A stretch of 64,000 nt of DNA from NCBI RefSeq assembly GCF_963678635.1, contig NC_087064.1, forward strand, positions 68,872,123 through 68,936,122, written 5' to 3'. This document shows positions 63,752 through 64,000 of the stretch, piece after piece. The DNA is from Symsagittifera roscoffensis (taxonomy: Eukaryota > Xenacoelomorpha > Acoela > Convolutidae). The translations under genes and the position numbers were made by a program. Under the pieces are notes generated by a model. It was not told the origin of the DNA. It saw nothing but the letters and a program-made list of their open reading frames with translations, and made no database searches. The first letter of the stretch is position 1, and each line of letters starts with the position of its first letter.

Positions 63752-64000
63752 CACAGGTAACATGACAAAAAATTTTGGCATGGTTTATAATAGATTATTT
63801 CACACATAATATAGATTTAATTTCACAAGCAAGAAAAAATTTTAGACCTCAAAATTCAAACGATGATACCGCCATCACAGAACAATCAGACTACATTTGG
63901 GACCCCGAATGGTCTCATTATGCATTCATAAATATCCCACAATCAATCTCAAGTCAAGCAATAAGTACAATATCTTATGCAAGAGATTATGTAAGAGTAG
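63722..64000 (+). repeat. Tandem 20-bp repeat and 521-bp-offset duplication within gag
   Basis: ACTTCACTAGCACAGGTAAC occurs twice in a row from 63,722. From about 63,765 the sequence repeats 63,244 onward to the window end with, by eye, one mismatch (GAATATT versus GATTATT). It is either a very recent tandem duplication or an assembly join between near-identical copies. Confidence 0.9.

Larger units (their letters stand above)
60561..64000 (+). mobile_element. Provirus copy 2, 5' part, truncated by window end
   Basis: LTR, primer site, 77-aa frame, structured leader, 155-aa frame and gag follow the order and lengths of copy 1. LTR identity to copy 1 is about 95 percent, so it is a separate insertion. 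Gag reads through the position where copy 1 has a stop, but is cut at 63,751 by a stop inside a 20-bp repeat. After that, about 235 bases of upstream gag sequence begin again. Confidence 0.92.

Overview
The window is AT-rich animal nuclear DNA. It has intron-containing genes, LTR and non-LTR retroelements, inverted-repeat transposon remnants, a satellite array and one 200-N assembly gap. The host genes look metazoan: a phospholipid phosphatase and a calmodulin-like protein. I cannot name the species. All recognised host exons lie on the minus strand; both large retroelements lie on the plus strand.

Layout. About 1,000-7,440 is a degenerate tandem array of short GGTCRAA-type units, with an exact three-copy, 1,265-bp higher-order repeat inside it. 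The last exon of the phospholipid phosphatase is at 11,173-11,384 and its other four exons are at 32,653-38,048. The 21-kb intron between exons 4 and 5 holds a complete 18.3-kb LTR provirus (12,987-31,317) in antisense orientation. From 39,651 to 45,094 there is a four-exon chain for a low-complexity protein. From 45,611 to 49,496 there are exons of a divergent calmodulin-like protein; one of its introns contains a dead LINE. The two chains may be one gene. From 49.5 to 60.5 kb there are only repeats and the gap. A second, divergent copy of the provirus starts at 60,561 and runs off the window.

The provirus is the most interesting object. Its 410-bp LTRs look identical to the base and it is flanked by a GTTG duplication, so it inserted recently. 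It is much larger than ordinary Ty3/gypsy elements. It encodes a 77-aa leader protein, a 155-aa basic protein, a gag-pol fused in one frame (CCHC knuckle, protease, RT, RNase H, DD35E integrase), two small hydrophobic proteins, a 378-codon frame with no methionine codon, an 872-aa envelope-like glycoprotein and a 602-aa protein I do not recognise. Neighbouring frames overlap by 4 to 26 bases, several through ATGA. The only break I see is one stop codon in gag, where the second copy has a sense codon.

The gene layout implies an enveloped, retrovirus-like agent: gag-pol supplies the core and enzymes, the signal-peptide glycoprotein supplies entry, and the accessory frames have unknown roles. 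Functions beyond gag-pol are inferred from sequence features only.
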